Shown one piece after another: positions 1-11,095 of a stretch of 64,000 bases of DNA. Origin of the DNA: Trema orientale. Taxonomy: Eukaryota > Streptophyta > Magnoliopsida > Rosales > Cannabaceae. The first letter of the stretch is position 1; every line of letters begins with the position of its first letter. The stretch lies in the NCBI GenBank assembly GCA_002914845.1, contig JXTC01000177.1:21240-85239 (forward strand), in the 5' to 3' direction. The notes under the pieces were generated by a model, which worked only from the letters and a program-made list of their open reading frames with translations, ran no database searches and had not been told where the DNA came from. The position numbers and the translations under genes are program-made.

Positions 1-334
1 CAAGCATCTATTCAGAGACGGAAGAGAAGAGCCAACTCATTAGGAATTGATCATGGTGAAGCCACAATTGAAACTCAAGATTCAGAAATTGAATCAAATT
101 CTCAGAACCATTAGGATTAAGATGCTGATTATACAGATTAAAACGAGGAGTAGTGCCAATAAGAAAGCCTTTAAGATTATATGCATGAGTAGTCGTAAGA
201 ATCTGAGAGCGCCAATAGAGGTAGTTCTTGCTATCAAGCTTCAACGACAATGGAGTCAGACTCGAGGAAAATGGAAAGATTGAAGCAACTGAGCTTGAAG
301 AAGCTTGAGAAACAGAGGAAGAAGGAGATGCCAT
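1..334 (-). pseudogene. Copia-type retrotransposon gag N-terminus, broken and cut by window edge
   Basis: The reading frame starts with ATG at 334 and reads leftwards. It has a Ser-rich start followed by a segment with LDSKNYLYWRSQIL and LKGFLIGT, the pattern of the N-terminal gag region of plant Copia polyproteins (UBN2/retrotran_gag families). An in-frame TAG at 8-10 ends it after 108 residues, inside the conserved SWLFSSVSE helix, so this copy is probably dead. The rest of the element would lie left of base 1. A primer-binding-site match and an LTR-like stretch lie just upstream of the ATG, in the order expected for a minus-strand Copia element. Confidence 0.8.
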
Positions 335-369
335 TGCTGCTCGAGTAAGACGATCAAGGTCGATCTATG

Positions 370-381
370 CTCTGATACCAA
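370..381 (-). other. Primer binding site of the Copia element
   Basis: On the minus strand this reads TGGTATCAGAGC, the standard match to the 3' end of plant initiator tRNA-Met used by Copia elements to prime reverse transcription. It lies 36 bases upstream of the gag ATG and next to the presumed 5' LTR. Confidence 0.8.
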
Positions 382-409
382 ATCAAAGAGAATAAAGAAA
401 TAGAATATT

Positions 410-729
410 TTGAGTAAAATGTGTAATAATGGCTTTAAGAACAGGGCTTTCATTTACTGATATTGTCGTTTTTAGAGAAAAAACTTGTTTTTTCTTATTC
501 TGAATTCAGGAGATAGCCTGAATATAAATAGGGTACAACCAGACTAAAGAATCAGCAACCAAAAAAGAAAGGAATCAAAGGAAAAATAATATCCCTGATT
601 TTTAGGAACAGAAAAATAAAACCTAATCTTCCAAATCATAAAAATAAAAACTATATAAAGACTAGAATCGGATTGATATAAGACTCAATCAGCTGTTTAA
701 ATGATAGAGAATCAGCTGCTAAATTAACA
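410..729 (-). repeat. Probable 5' LTR of the Copia element
   Basis: Minus-strand reading begins TGTTAATTTAGC near 729 and runs through a TATA-like CCTATTTATATTC segment to a CA-rich end near 410, followed by the primer binding site. The borders are estimates, because the second LTR lies outside the window and no repeat comparison is possible. Confidence 0.5.
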
Positions 730-1160
730 GCAGTCTCAATAAAACCGGGTTTTCCACAGATATATTTATATGTACGGGAGTCTCACATAAACTTTGACAA
801 TCACTCCTCATTTTTAGCTCAAGTTGTTATAATATCAACTCTTCTAACTGTGTAACTAATTATGACTCAGCCCTATTTACATGCTAACCACTCAATGGTT
901 TAGCTAACCAACTCTAACAAGCACTAATAAGGTGACCATTATTTAATCTATTGTAATGGAGTTAGTTAATGGTGTTATTTTCTATTGAATATTAATACAA
1001 GTCAATGGTAAATGCCAAGTGCCAATTATCATGAATGACCAAAACGGCATTGTTTAATAGAGTTGTAGGAGTATCAAAACGACTCACTTGGTGATGGTCT
1101 AACAGACTGTTTGGATGTCATTCAACAATAAATAAAATATATATACGCTTATATATATAT
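730..1160. other. Intergenic, no gene seen
   Basis: This is AT-rich sequence between the Copia LTR and the MITE cluster. I see no reading frame, RNA gene or clear repeat. Confidence 0.6.
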
Positions 1161-1402
1161 GGGCACCAATCCAGTAAGTATTTTTTTTTTACCTATCTAT
1201 ATGTATTATTTCGGCTAATCAAAATTGGTCACGCACGTTTTTTTATGGTAAAAGAAAGAGAGAGAAATACATTAAATAGTGTGTATTTATTTTTATTTTT
1301 ATTTTTTTTCCAACTACAGAAATTATAGTAGTCGTTAGATCAACAATCCAACAGCTAAAAGAAATACCTAGGGTAGGTAAAAAAAAATTTACTGGATTGG
1401 CA
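1161..1402 (+). mobile_element. MITE family A, copy 1
   Basis: The left end reads GGGCACCAATCCAGTAAGTA and the right end carries the inverse, TTTACTGGATTGGC. Both ends sit in TATATATA tracts, suggesting insertion at TA-rich sites. The interior has a purine tract with GAGAGAGAAA and a short CGTTAGATC segment shared with the other copies. There is no coding capacity. Confidence 0.8.
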
Positions 1403-1415
1403 ACACATATATATA

Positions 1416-1649
1416 GCCAATAGGTAATTTTTTTCTTATTTATGTATAGGTAATTTTTTTTTTTAGCCATTGGATCGTCATCTAATAGTGATCTAATGAC
1501 TATGATGATGTTGATAAAAAGACGTGCATCATTAATGCTATTTCTCTCTCTTACTTTTTAATATAAAAAAATGTGTATGATAAATTTTAATTGGCCAAAA
1601 CGATACCTATGTATAGGTAAAAAAAAAAATACCTACTGGATTAGTGCCC
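1416..1649 (-). mobile_element. MITE family A, copy 2 (inverted)
   Basis: This has the same internal landmarks as copy 1 in opposite orientation: TTTCTCTCTCTTACTTTT, then AATTGGCCAAAACGATACC, then the terminal TACCTACTGGATTAGTGCCC at 1649. The left end near 1416 is degenerate. It lies head-to-head with copies 1 and 3, making a three-element cluster. Confidence 0.75.
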
Positions 1650-1664
1650 TATATATATATATAT

Positions 1665-1890
1665 GGCACCAATCTAGTAGGTATTTTTTTTAAACCTATC
1701 TATAGGTATGGCTTCGCCCAATTAAAATTGGTCACACATGTCTTTTTATGGTAAAAGGTGGAGAGAGAAAAATATTAAATATTGTGTATTTATTTTTATT
1801 ATTTTTTTCCAACTATTCAAATTATGGTAGCAGTTAGATTATATAACCCAATGGCTGAAAAAAAATACTTATTAGATGGGATCATGGGAA
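1665..1890 (+). mobile_element. MITE family A, copy 3
   Basis: It starts GGCACCAATCTAGTAGGTAT after a TATATATA tract, with the interior AATTAAAATTGGTCACACAT and GAGAGAGAAA landmarks. The right end near 1870-1890 is worn (ATACTTATTAGATGGGATCA). Confidence 0.7.
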
Positions 1891-3625
1891 TCATATATCT
1901 ATATATTTAATTAGGTCCATTTCGAAGCCACTATGAAATCTGAAATGACAAAAATTTCAAATCATGTTTAGTTCACTAGCTATGCTGGACAAGCCAAGCT
2001 CCAAAAGATGATAGAGTAGCCAAGCTCCAAAAGATGATAGAGTTGAGAGAATCTTGTCTAAGTGATAAAAGAAAATGTATTTGTTCAATTATATTTCGCT
2101 AAATCACTTAATTAAGACAGATTCAAATTTTCAGGAAAAAAATATGAATGTCTATATGCTTTTGTTTATAAGCTGATGTGTGTAAATTTCATTAGGTGGA
2201 CATAGTATAAAACAAAAACAAATGGACAAACAATTTGAGTCTCAATGGGCGCCTCTATTCAAGCTAGTTAATTACATTACTAAATCTTAAGATGATTAAT
2301 AGAAAACGTGCCACATTGAAACGATTTATTATTTCATTTTATTTAAGAAAATTTGATTTTTATGATAATTTTTCAAAAAAAAATTGAAAAATCCTGGAAT
2401 CTGAGATTGTTCTGAACAATCCCGGATTTAATTACAAAAATATCACTTTTAGAAATATTTAGAAAAATACTACTTCTTATTAATTGATAAGATACTTAAG
2501 ATTGCTAATCAAGTTACCTGAGGTAACTTGATCAGTTACTTCATGTAACTGAATTTGTTATCTGAAGTAACCTAATTAGTTACTTTGAGTACCATTGAAA
2601 AATATTAATTTTGAAGAAAAAAATAATATTTTTCTAAATATTTTTTAAAAGTGTTATTTTTCTAATAAAATTAAAAAAAAATAATATTTTTCTAAATCAA
2701 TTTAGATTTTTTCAAAAAAAATCAATTCATCTGAGATTTTTCAATTTTTGGTACTCTTAAGTTGAATTTTTTTGTAAGAAAGTGGCTTTTATTTATTGAC
2801 GTACCTCTAAGGAAAACATAAGATTAGTTCGTTTATAGACTTTGTCTACGACTCAAATTCGATGACCAAGGAGGTACGAATAAACAGATGAAAGGATTAA
2901 AAATACCTATATTCTCTTATTGTTGGTTTTAGTTTTCGGTTTCAGATTCCTTTTGTTTTTGTTTGTCATTGTTGTCCTATATCCTTTTTGTAAAATAAAA
3001 ATTAAAAAAACAAATGGATCACTGGTTGGATTCCTTTGGTTTGGTGCATAATGTTGTTGTATTATAGTTAATTAAATATTAAATTTTAAAATTAGACTCG
3101 ACTAGTAAAGCTACTTTGATATCTCTTTTCTTTTCATTTTAGGGGTATGAATTAATTAGCTTCGTTGGTGTTATGACAAAACTTTCCAGACTCCACTTTT
3201 GAGGAAGGTGAGAGGTTAGTTCACAATTAATTAAGTTGATTTATCTATCAACAGACTTTGAATACCGACTTTTCTTCGGAGTTTTGAAATTCAAGACATA
3301 AGAATTACGACTTTGGAGAGGGAAAAAATTGACTTCTAATTTGTCTTCCAGTGCTAATACTTTTTCTTTTTTTCTTTTCTTAATAACAACATTTGTTTTT
3401 TTATGGAAAAAATTAAAAAAAACGAAAGAAGAAATTAATGGTCCCTCGGCTCCACAATAAATAATATAAAATAGAAGCTTCTGGCACGCAGTAATTATTA
3501 GTATAAAATAAAGCTTCTGGCACGCAGTAATTATTTGTTTCATGATTTGCTTGAAATTAAACCATTAGTAATACTGTTTTGAAACCGACCAAGATATTTG
3601 GCTTTTTATAATTTTATTATATACA
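1891..3625. other. Intergenic apart from the foldback element
   Basis: AT-rich. A short direct repeat of the word AGCCAAGCTCCAAAAGATGA occurs at about 1990-2035, and the phrase AAAGCTTCTGGCACGCAGTA is repeated around 3475-3530. No gene is supported. Confidence 0.5.
2432..2670. mobile_element. Foldback element with GTTAC-rich core, copy 1
   Basis: The left arm at about 2432-2471 (AATATCACTTTTAGAAATAT) pairs with the right arm at about 2621-2670, which contains TTTTCTAAATATTTTTTAAA and AAAGTGTTATTTTTCT. Between them, 2513-2585 is made of alternating GTTAC/GTAAC words. Further outside, TTGAAAAATC near 2385 pairs with GATTTTTCAA near 2735, so the whole unit may span about 2370-2750. A second copy lies at 61381-61605. 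Confidence 0.65.
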
Positions 3626-3989
3626 GGAATAACTATAAAAAAATATTTTAAAGTTCGGGTATTCTGCAATTTAAATCTTGAAGTTTGAATTCTGCAAAAT
3701 AATATCCTGAGATTAAGAATTTCTGATAATATCTTGAGTTGATTTTTTGAATAATTTTAACTGGTAAAATATAATAATATTATCAAAATTAAGATGAATA
3801 ATATGGATTAATCTAGTTTTAATAGAAGATATTATTATTTTTTTATTTTTAAAATTGGTCCAAAAATCTGTCTAGGGTATTAATTTTCAAAAATTCTTAA
3901 TCTCATGATATTATTTTGCAGAGTCGAAACTTCAGGATTTAAAATTGCTGAACAATCAAATTTCAAAGTATTTTTTTTACAGATATCCC
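3626..3989. mobile_element. Long-inverted-repeat element family B, copy 1
   Basis: The left arm contains TTCTGCAATTTAAATC and CTGCAAAATAATATCCTGAG. The right arm contains the inverse words CTCATGATATTATTTTGCAG and GGATTTAAAATTGCTGAA. Arms are about 120 bases and the total is 364 bp. No coding frame. Related copies are at 6374, 34546 and 35249. Confidence 0.75.
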
Positions 3990-5600
3990 TTATATATAAT
4001 GGAAAAGTTTTGAGGATATTTATCTGTATATTATATACTGGAATACTAATCAAATAATGGTAACTATAATTAATCAGGTAAGTGTTTTTTTTAAATTAAT
4101 TTTTTTAGGTCAACCAGGTAGCTTAACTTCTATAAATAATTTTTTTATCTTCAGGAATTAACGAAATTAGAAGCTGATCTTCTTGTAACTAACTTTTTTC
4201 CTGAAAGAAGCCCCCCCGTTGGAAACTCCACCTTTAAATATGAGTTTACGAATGTTAGTAACTTATGATATATTATATAGATGGTCGTAAGTACTATTTT
4301 TACGATGTAGTTACATGATTGGTATCTATAGTTACATATTTAAGGTTAGAATTCTCCATTTTTCTTTTAAAATAAAAAAGAAAAAAAGGAGTTTATACAA
4401 TAGGTATTTTTTATTTACTATTGGTAAGTAAATCAATTTTGACCACTAATTATATTTTAATCTTAGTTACAAATATAAATAATAATTAATCACATTGTAA
4501 CTTGTTCTAATATAATTAATTATAACCGTTAGATTGAAATTTATCGATCAAAACCAATTTACCTATAAAAAATACTTATTATAATAGCTCCCAAAGAGAA
4601 AATCTTAAAGTAACAATTATATCCATTTGGTCTCTTGGTGATCTAGTTATTTTCATGGCACGGTAGTATCAATCACATTTATTCCAAAAAAAAAAAAAAA
4701 AAGAATCACCCTTTCTTTCTTTAAAGTTTGCACGTGAGTTAAAGAATTTGAAGTCCTTGAAATTTTAACATCAAATAGATGTATTTAAAACCATGTTCCT
4801 TTTTCTCAAAAAAAAAAACCCATATTTTTTTTGAGAATTAAAAAAAAAAACCCCCCATATTCATTAGAAACATTAATCAAATTAACAGCTACCACTTTCA
4901 GTAACCAAATTTCTGCTTTGGAACTAATTTGGGTGGAGAGAAATCAATCTTTTGAAGCATGAAAAGTAATTGTCATAAATAATTAGTTTGGATATAATAA
5001 GTTGTAATATTAATGATCTAATTAGATGCTTATAATTATACTGTTAAATCTCAGTAAAAAATTGTGAAAGATATTTTAGACCAAAGTAGAGTACGAAACG
5101 TCAATAATTGAAAGGGTTGGTCTGGTGATCTGGTAACCATTAAAGGAAAAATAGTCACATATAGCGGCGTGGGATGCCGTAAGGCCACAAATTTTACCTT
5201 TCTTTGGTTGAAAAATTTGGCACTTGCATTAATTACTCAAACTACATAGAAATTTCTCATCTCTATTGGTAATTTGAACTGTGGGGAGAAGCATGCATAG
5301 ATTTCGGCTTACGTAAACAAATTCTTCACTCTTATCTTAAGATCCAAATTATTGGTTTTACCTTTCTATAGTTTATTAACACAGCCGAATTCTGTCACTT
5401 TCGTTTCACTCTTTCTTTATCCAAAAGCTAATAATCTCAATGGCTTTCCGTGCACCTTCAGGACGCAATTCGTATCCATATATGACTTCTTTAATAGTAA
5501 CCACACTTAAAGATTAAGAATACTTCCCCGCATTAGAAAAAAGGCTCACAGTAAATTATGTGTTTTCTTTTTTCTTTTTTTAATTGTTAGATTAAAACTA
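3990..5600. other. Intergenic with one MITE
   Basis: AT-rich sequence holding the inverted-repeat element at 4395-4595 (listed separately) and A-rich runs near 4685 and 4810. No gene recognised. Confidence 0.5.
4395..4595. mobile_element. Short inverted-repeat element (MITE)
   Basis: The left end ATAGGTATTTTTTATTTAC with AAATCAATTTTGACC is mirrored by GATCAAAACCAATTTACC and TAAAAAATACTTATTATAAT at the right end, giving arms of about 40 bases. A CCGTTAGATTGAAAT segment inside recalls family A, but overall similarity is weak. Confidence 0.6.
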
Positions 5601-5608
5601 CCGATAAT

Positions 5609-5815
5609 GTATCTTTTTGGTCCCATTCAACTTTAAAATTTTTTGTTTTAGTACTTAAACCTTTAGAACTATTTTTCATTTGTTCTTTTAACATTTTCCG
5701 TTAATTTTCATTGCTATTTTGCCTCATGTCTAACAGAAATTTAACGCAATAATTGTTTAGGGAATAAAAATCGTCTAAAGATTTAAATAAAAGACTTTAG
5801 AACTTAGGGGCCAAA
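5609..5815. mobile_element. Probable MITE with TGGTCCC/GGGGCCA ends
   Basis: TTTTTGGTCCCATTCAACTT on the left is mirrored by TTAGGGGCCAAAACAAG on the right, and ACTTAAACCTTTAGAACTA by AAAGACTTTAGAACTTAGG. Arms are imperfect, about 60 bases. No target duplication was established. Confidence 0.5.
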
Positions 5816-6373
5816 ACAAGATTTTTTTTTTTTTTTCAATTATTTAGAGACGGATGGGGTGAGTATATATTTTCTGAAAAAAAAAAGGAGAAATAATTGA
5901 TAATGTGTGATGTATCACCACTGTCATTATTGATTTTGGCGGGCACATGACACGTTGCATTACAAGAGAGAATATCCATGTCACCCGTCATGTAGATACC
6001 CAGTAGAAGCGATGTGAAAGGGGTTTATTTTAGTAGCATGGAGCTTTTACCCTAATCAATGGTCAAATTGTAAGACACATCTTATAGTAGGATTTGTCTT
6101 TCATTATTCTCTAAGCTTAATTTCGTTAATTGTAGCAATATTGTTTTTAAAAATTAATATGGAACTTGTAATTACTGAGGAGATATATCTGGCTTTGATG
6201 ATTTAAACCTCTTAACCGCCCAATCCGTATTTGTTAGTAAACTATTAGTTAGTTTATCAAATTTTGTAGATGTACTAACGTCACATCTAGAATAATATCT
6301 AAAAATAATTTCTAACTCAAAACATAACAAAGGAATAATCCCTTAATACATCTATGTTTTAGTATTATTACAA

Positions 6374-6740
6374 GGGTTAGCGGCAAAAAAAATACCTTCA
6401 TACTTGGTATTCTGCAATTTAAATGTTTTAGTTTTTGCAAAAAAAAAAAAAAAAATCCCCTCACATTTTGAAATTCCAAAAATTTGTATTCTCCATCCCT
6501 ATTTTGTTCACTTTATATTAGTCCAAATGATATTTTTTGTAAATATTTTTAATTTTTTAAAAACAAAAATAACATAATTTGGGTTTGAATTCACGATTTT
6601 TGGGAATAAATTTGTCAAAATATGAACAGATGATACAAAATTTTCGAATTTCAAAATGTGAGGATATTTTTTATGTAGAAGACAAAACTCAGGGTTTAAA
6701 CTGCAGAAAGGTCAAACATGAGCCTATTTTCTTTTTACAG
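6374..6740. mobile_element. Long-inverted-repeat element family B, copy 2 (degraded)
   Basis: TATTCTGCAATTTAAATG and CCTCACATTTTGAAATTC on the left are mirrored by GAATTTCAAAATGTGAGG and CAGGGTTTAAACTGCAGAA on the right. The frame at 6579-6809 is an accident of this repeat. Confidence 0.6.
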
Positions 6741-6744
6741 TCAA

Positions 6745-8274
6745 CTCTTACTACAAATTATAAACCCACGAATTCAAGAACTTTCACCTCAAAATTTTTG
6801 TTTATGTAACTTGGAAGCAATTAAACAAATCGCGTATGAAAATTGTCTTAAGATCAGTTAAAATTTGTTAATTTGATTAAGGCACGTCTATAATAATATT
6901 ATAATCGCTTTCTTGACAATAGATGGTCATACTATGTAGTTAACTCATATCTGATTTTTTTCTTTTTTTTTTTTAAGATATCATATCGAATTTAGTTTAT
7001 TGTTTTCCTTAAAATATAATTTAACTTGTAACAAATAAACTTTAAAAAAAAAAAGATTATTTTACTCTATAGGTCACTTCATATGGATACATTACGTACA
7101 ATGACCTTTATGTCGCACTATACTGTATATTCCTTTTAAAAGTCCATTTTCTAAATTATTAAAATAGGAAAATATAGTTAAACATCATCTTCTTTATACT
7201 GTAGCATGTAGCTTCAAACATTCACACTATGATACTCTTGCCTCTTTGGAGCCAGAATAGGAAATTTTTTAAGTAAGATCTTTGGTATAAAGACTATTTT
7301 ACAGCACTATAGCAGATATGGCTTTCAAGCCGTTAATTTGTACAGGCTCAATGAAAGTTTTAGATAGAAGCCGGTTGATTATTGTGTCATTAGCACTCCC
7401 TTTGTTTTCTTTTACTCACACAGATATTGTTTTATTATGTCCCAAAGCCATTTTCTTAGCTGAGAAGAGAGTCCAACATATTTGACTTGGCTCAATAATA
7501 AAGTATATTTTATGCCTTAAAAAAAGGTTAATAAGAGTACCAAAAACAATTCAAGTGTAAAATTAGGTGGGCAAAAGCCAGTGGAAAAGCATAATTTACA
7601 CACTAGAAAAAGCCCCTAGGGTGGGCTAGGTGTAAAGAAGAGAATGGCTCTTTGCCTTTTTACAGACCCCAAACAACAAATTACTAGCCAACACAACACC
7701 AACTTGTTCTGCTCCAAAATTCAATTGTCTTTCATTTCCCACCTCTTGTTGACCCTTCAGAGGTAATCCACCTCTCAACTTTCACTTCCCCATTTTACCC
7801 TCGGCCCCCCCTTCTTCAGATATATAATCTTACTTATCTAACATCTCATCAATTTTACAAAAAGCCTACTTATCTTGACCAAAAGTCAAACATGATTTAG
7901 CTCCCCAAATAAAACCTCCCAAAAAAAAAGTCAAAGCAAGCAAAATTACCCTAAACCCAATCAAAACTTGCCATCTTAGTAAACTGAGCTGGATGGGCCC
8001 CACTTGACCACTTCCTCACACCACCCCTCTCCTTTTTTATTTTCATTCGGCATAGAAAAAGAAAACCCTAATTCACCGCCTCTTTTTGTCACAAAAACAT
8101 TTACACACAAAATACCCCATTTCTTCCCAACCACCCCTCATACACACTCAAAGCAATACCAAGTTTTACTCTTAACCCATTTCATCTCTTCACTTGACAA
8201 ACAGAACCCACAATTTTTTTTTCACCTTCTTTACCAGGGAATTTACTCTCAGCCGTGACTGTAAATTTTTCCAT
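6745..8274. promoter_or_regulatory. Upstream region and leader of the trihelix gene
   Basis: No gene is seen here. The last 500 bases become pyrimidine/C-rich (many CCACC, CTTCTT and CCCC words), as is common for plant leaders. TATATAATC at about 7820 could be a TATA box, which would imply a leader of about 420 bases. The transcription start is not determined. An upstream in-frame ATG exists at 8194. Confidence 0.35.
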
Positions 8275-10071
8275 ATGCTGGAAAATCCAACTTTGCCGGA
8301 AAATCCGAGTGCCACCAACCCGGGAAATGGGGAGGTTGGTGACTCAGTTGGGTCGGTCCCGGTTGGGTTTGGGGAGGAAGAGAGACTGGGAGCTGAAGAT
8401 GGTGACCGGAGCTGGTTAGGTAACCGGTGGCCTCGGCAAGAGACTTTGGCTTTGTTGGAGATAAGGTCTGATATGGATGCTAAGTTCAGAGATTCCAGCA
8501 TCAAAGCTCCTCTTTGGGAAGAGGTTTCCAGGTGATTTTCTATTTCTCTTTGCTTTTTCTTTTTCTCGGGAAAGTTGTCTGGAAAGTGATGGAAAGTTTT
8601 TCTTTCTCCTTTTGCTGTGATATTCTTCAATTTTTTCGTATAGCCATTACCCAGAATAAGAAGTTTTTGAGCATAGTCTTAGCAAGTGAATTAGCTGAAC
8701 TTTTTGTTATGTAAATGGGTGTTAGGAGATATAATCCAAAATGTTTATTTGATTGGTTTTTTTGGATTTAGATTGTTGAAGTAGAAAATGGGATTTTTTG
8801 GGTTTGTTGTTAGGAAAATGGGGCAGCTTGGATACAATCGAAGTGCCAAGAAATGCAAGGAGAAGTTTGAGAACATCTATAAGTACCATAAAAGAACTAG
8901 AGATGGTCGGTCTGGGAAATCCAATGGCAAGGCTTATCGGTTTTTCGAGCAATTAGAGGCATTAGATCACCACTCATTTGATCCTTCTCTTCCTACTTCT
9001 AGCGAAAAAGTTGACATTTCTTTGGAAGAAACAAAAACAACAACAAGAAGCCCGACGAATGTTGTTATCAATGCAATCCCATGTTCTATTCACAAGCCAA
9101 CTACGAATTTTGTCGATAATTCGCCTTCAAATTCATCATCATCGAGCCAGGAATCCGAAGGTGTGCGTAAGAAGAAGAGGAAATTGACACAGTTTTTTGA
9201 GAAGCTGATGAAGGAAGTGACAGATAGGCAAGAGAAGTTACAAAGGAAGTTTATAGAAACGTTAGAGAAATGCGAACAAGAACGGATAGCGAGGGAAGAG
9301 GCGTGGAAGATGCAAGAATTGGAGAGAATTAAAAGAGAAAGTGATCTGCTAGTTCATGAAAGGTCCGTGGCGGCTGCAAAGGATGCTGCTGTGCTTGCCT
9401 TTTTGAAGAAGTTTTCCGAACAAGCTGACCCAGTTCAATTTCCCGAGAACTCAATTGCAGTTGGGGAGACAGATTTGGATAGACAGGAGAAGCATCATGG
9501 TGGAAATGATGAGCAGATTGGCTTGGACACTCAAGAAAAGTTAAAAAATAACAGGAACTTTGTGCAGGTGAGCTCCTCTCGGTGGCCCAAAGATGAAGTT
9601 GATGCTTTGATTAGGCTGAGGACTAATCTTGATTCGCAGTATCAAGAAAATGGACCTAAAGGACCTCTATGGGAGGATGTTTCAGTTGCCATGAAGAAGC
9701 TTGGATACAACCGGAGTGCAAAGAGGTGTAAAGAGAAATGGGAGAACATAAACAAATACTTCAAGAGGGTAAAAGACAGCAATAAGAAAAGGGTGGAAGA
9801 TTCAAAGACATGCCCTTATTTCCACCAACTTGATGCTTTATACAATAAGAAGACTAAAAAAGTCGACGATTCACTAAATTCCGACTATGATTTGAGGCCT
9901 GAGGAGCTTCTAATGCATATGATGGGTGGACAGGAAGAGCAACAACAGCCTGAAACTGTTACTGAGAATGAAGAAAGTGAGAATCTCAGTCATGACCAAG
10001 GAGAAAACGAAAAGGTAGACGGAGATGGCTATAAGCATACTGATCATTCTTCCATGGAAATTATGGGCTGA
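8275..10071 (+). CDS. GT-2-type trihelix transcription factor (two trihelix domains)
   Basis: Exons are 8275-8531 and 8814-10071. The 282-bp intron has GTGATT...GTTAG borders and splits an Arg codon inside the first DNA-binding domain. The product is 504 aa. The N-terminal trihelix is at about residues 51-138 (RWPRQETLALLEIRS, then KMGQLGYNRSAKKCKEKFEN). A charged central helix is at about 205-290 (KKKRKLTQFFEKLMKEVTDR), and the C-terminal trihelix is at about 342-430 (RWPKDEVDALIRLRT, LGYNRSAKRCKEKWEN). Two trihelices flanking a central coiled coil define the GT-2/GTL1/DF1 clade, nuclear proteins binding GT-element DNA. I chose ATG 8275 because the 27 codons from an in-frame ATG at 8194 look like leader sequence. 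The protein is on the short side for the clade, and which member it is cannot be decided here. Confidence 0.93.
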
Positions 10072-10690
10072 GGGAACAGAAGATGGGGAAGTCTTCCCAT
10101 TAGAGTTCAAGTTGGTAGGCCATGATCAGTGTAGGACTACCCTATGGTGTTGTAAGTCAGATTCTGGTATTGGGAACGTTTTTGCAGAAGATAGTGAAAC
10201 TATTCCCATCTACATGTGTACATGGTCATTATTTGTTGATTAGAGAAAGAGAGAATAAGGAGGCTTGGTATTGTGTAGTTAAAATAGCTTGCGATACTCC
10301 AAAGCCCTCATGTGTGCAAAAAGTTGGAAATGGTGGTTTGCTTTTGTTTGTAATCAATAAAAACTATAGCATAAATTGTTTTGCTGCAATGAAAGCTGTA
10401 TTCTTTTTTGTGATAAAAGTAGTAACTATGTCACTCGTGGCATAGTTTAGTATCAATAAAAATAATCAAATTAAACTATTTGTACAATTGCCATTGACGT
10501 TGTGTCACTATCCTTATCAATTCATTATTCTCTCTTTTGGAGCATGGTTTTTTAATAACATCTTGCCGAAGCATTCTCTCCTACACTGATTGAATATTTT
10601 AACTCAAATTCATTTATTTATTTTTTAAGTTCTGAATTCCCAAGAACTAGAACTGTTTCAGGTGCCAGCGGAGAAAGACCGAAGATTAAC
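10072..10690 (+). other. 3' untranslated region of the trihelix gene and spacer
   Basis: AATAAA signals lie at 10356-10361 and 10455-10460. Polyadenylation near one of them would give a 3' UTR of about 300-400 bases. The small frames seen here are not convincing genes. Confidence 0.5.
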
Positions 10691-10693
10691 AAA

Positions 10694-11095
10694 GTATGTT
10701 TGGTTCAAATGAATCAATCTTGGAATGGAAAGGTGATTCCAAAAAAAAATAAATTCCTTTGTTTAGTTGTGTTTTTAGCAAAAGAATTGTGATTCTAATG
10801 GAATCACAATTACATTAAATGTTGGAATTATTATTCCACTCTATCACCAATGGAATAACAATTCCATCATTTTACCAAAAATTTTAATACCTAATTTTTT
10901 TCTATTTTGTCCTTTCAAAACATCTAAAGCAAGGGCATTTTTGCTAACAGAATATTTTTTTTCATTCTATTTTAAAACCATTTCAAGTATCAACTAAATA
11001 ATGGATTATTATTTCTATTCTTTTTCCAATTCCATTTCATTACGATTCCCATTATCATTCTAATTCTATTTCATGAACTAAACACCACCTAAGAT
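10694..11095. mobile_element. MITE with TTTGGTTCA / TGAACTAAAC ends
   Basis: The left end GTTTGGTTCAAATGAATC with GGAATGGAAA words is mirrored by CATTTCATGAACTAAACACC. The interior is full of GGAAT/ATTCC words. This is the look of the widespread plant elements with ends resembling GTTTGGTTC. A clean target duplication was not found. Confidence 0.6.

Noticed and set aside
8190..8630. 146-codon minus-strand frame over the trihelix exon 1
   Set aside because: It is a shadow of the real + exon, spans its intron and has no domain.
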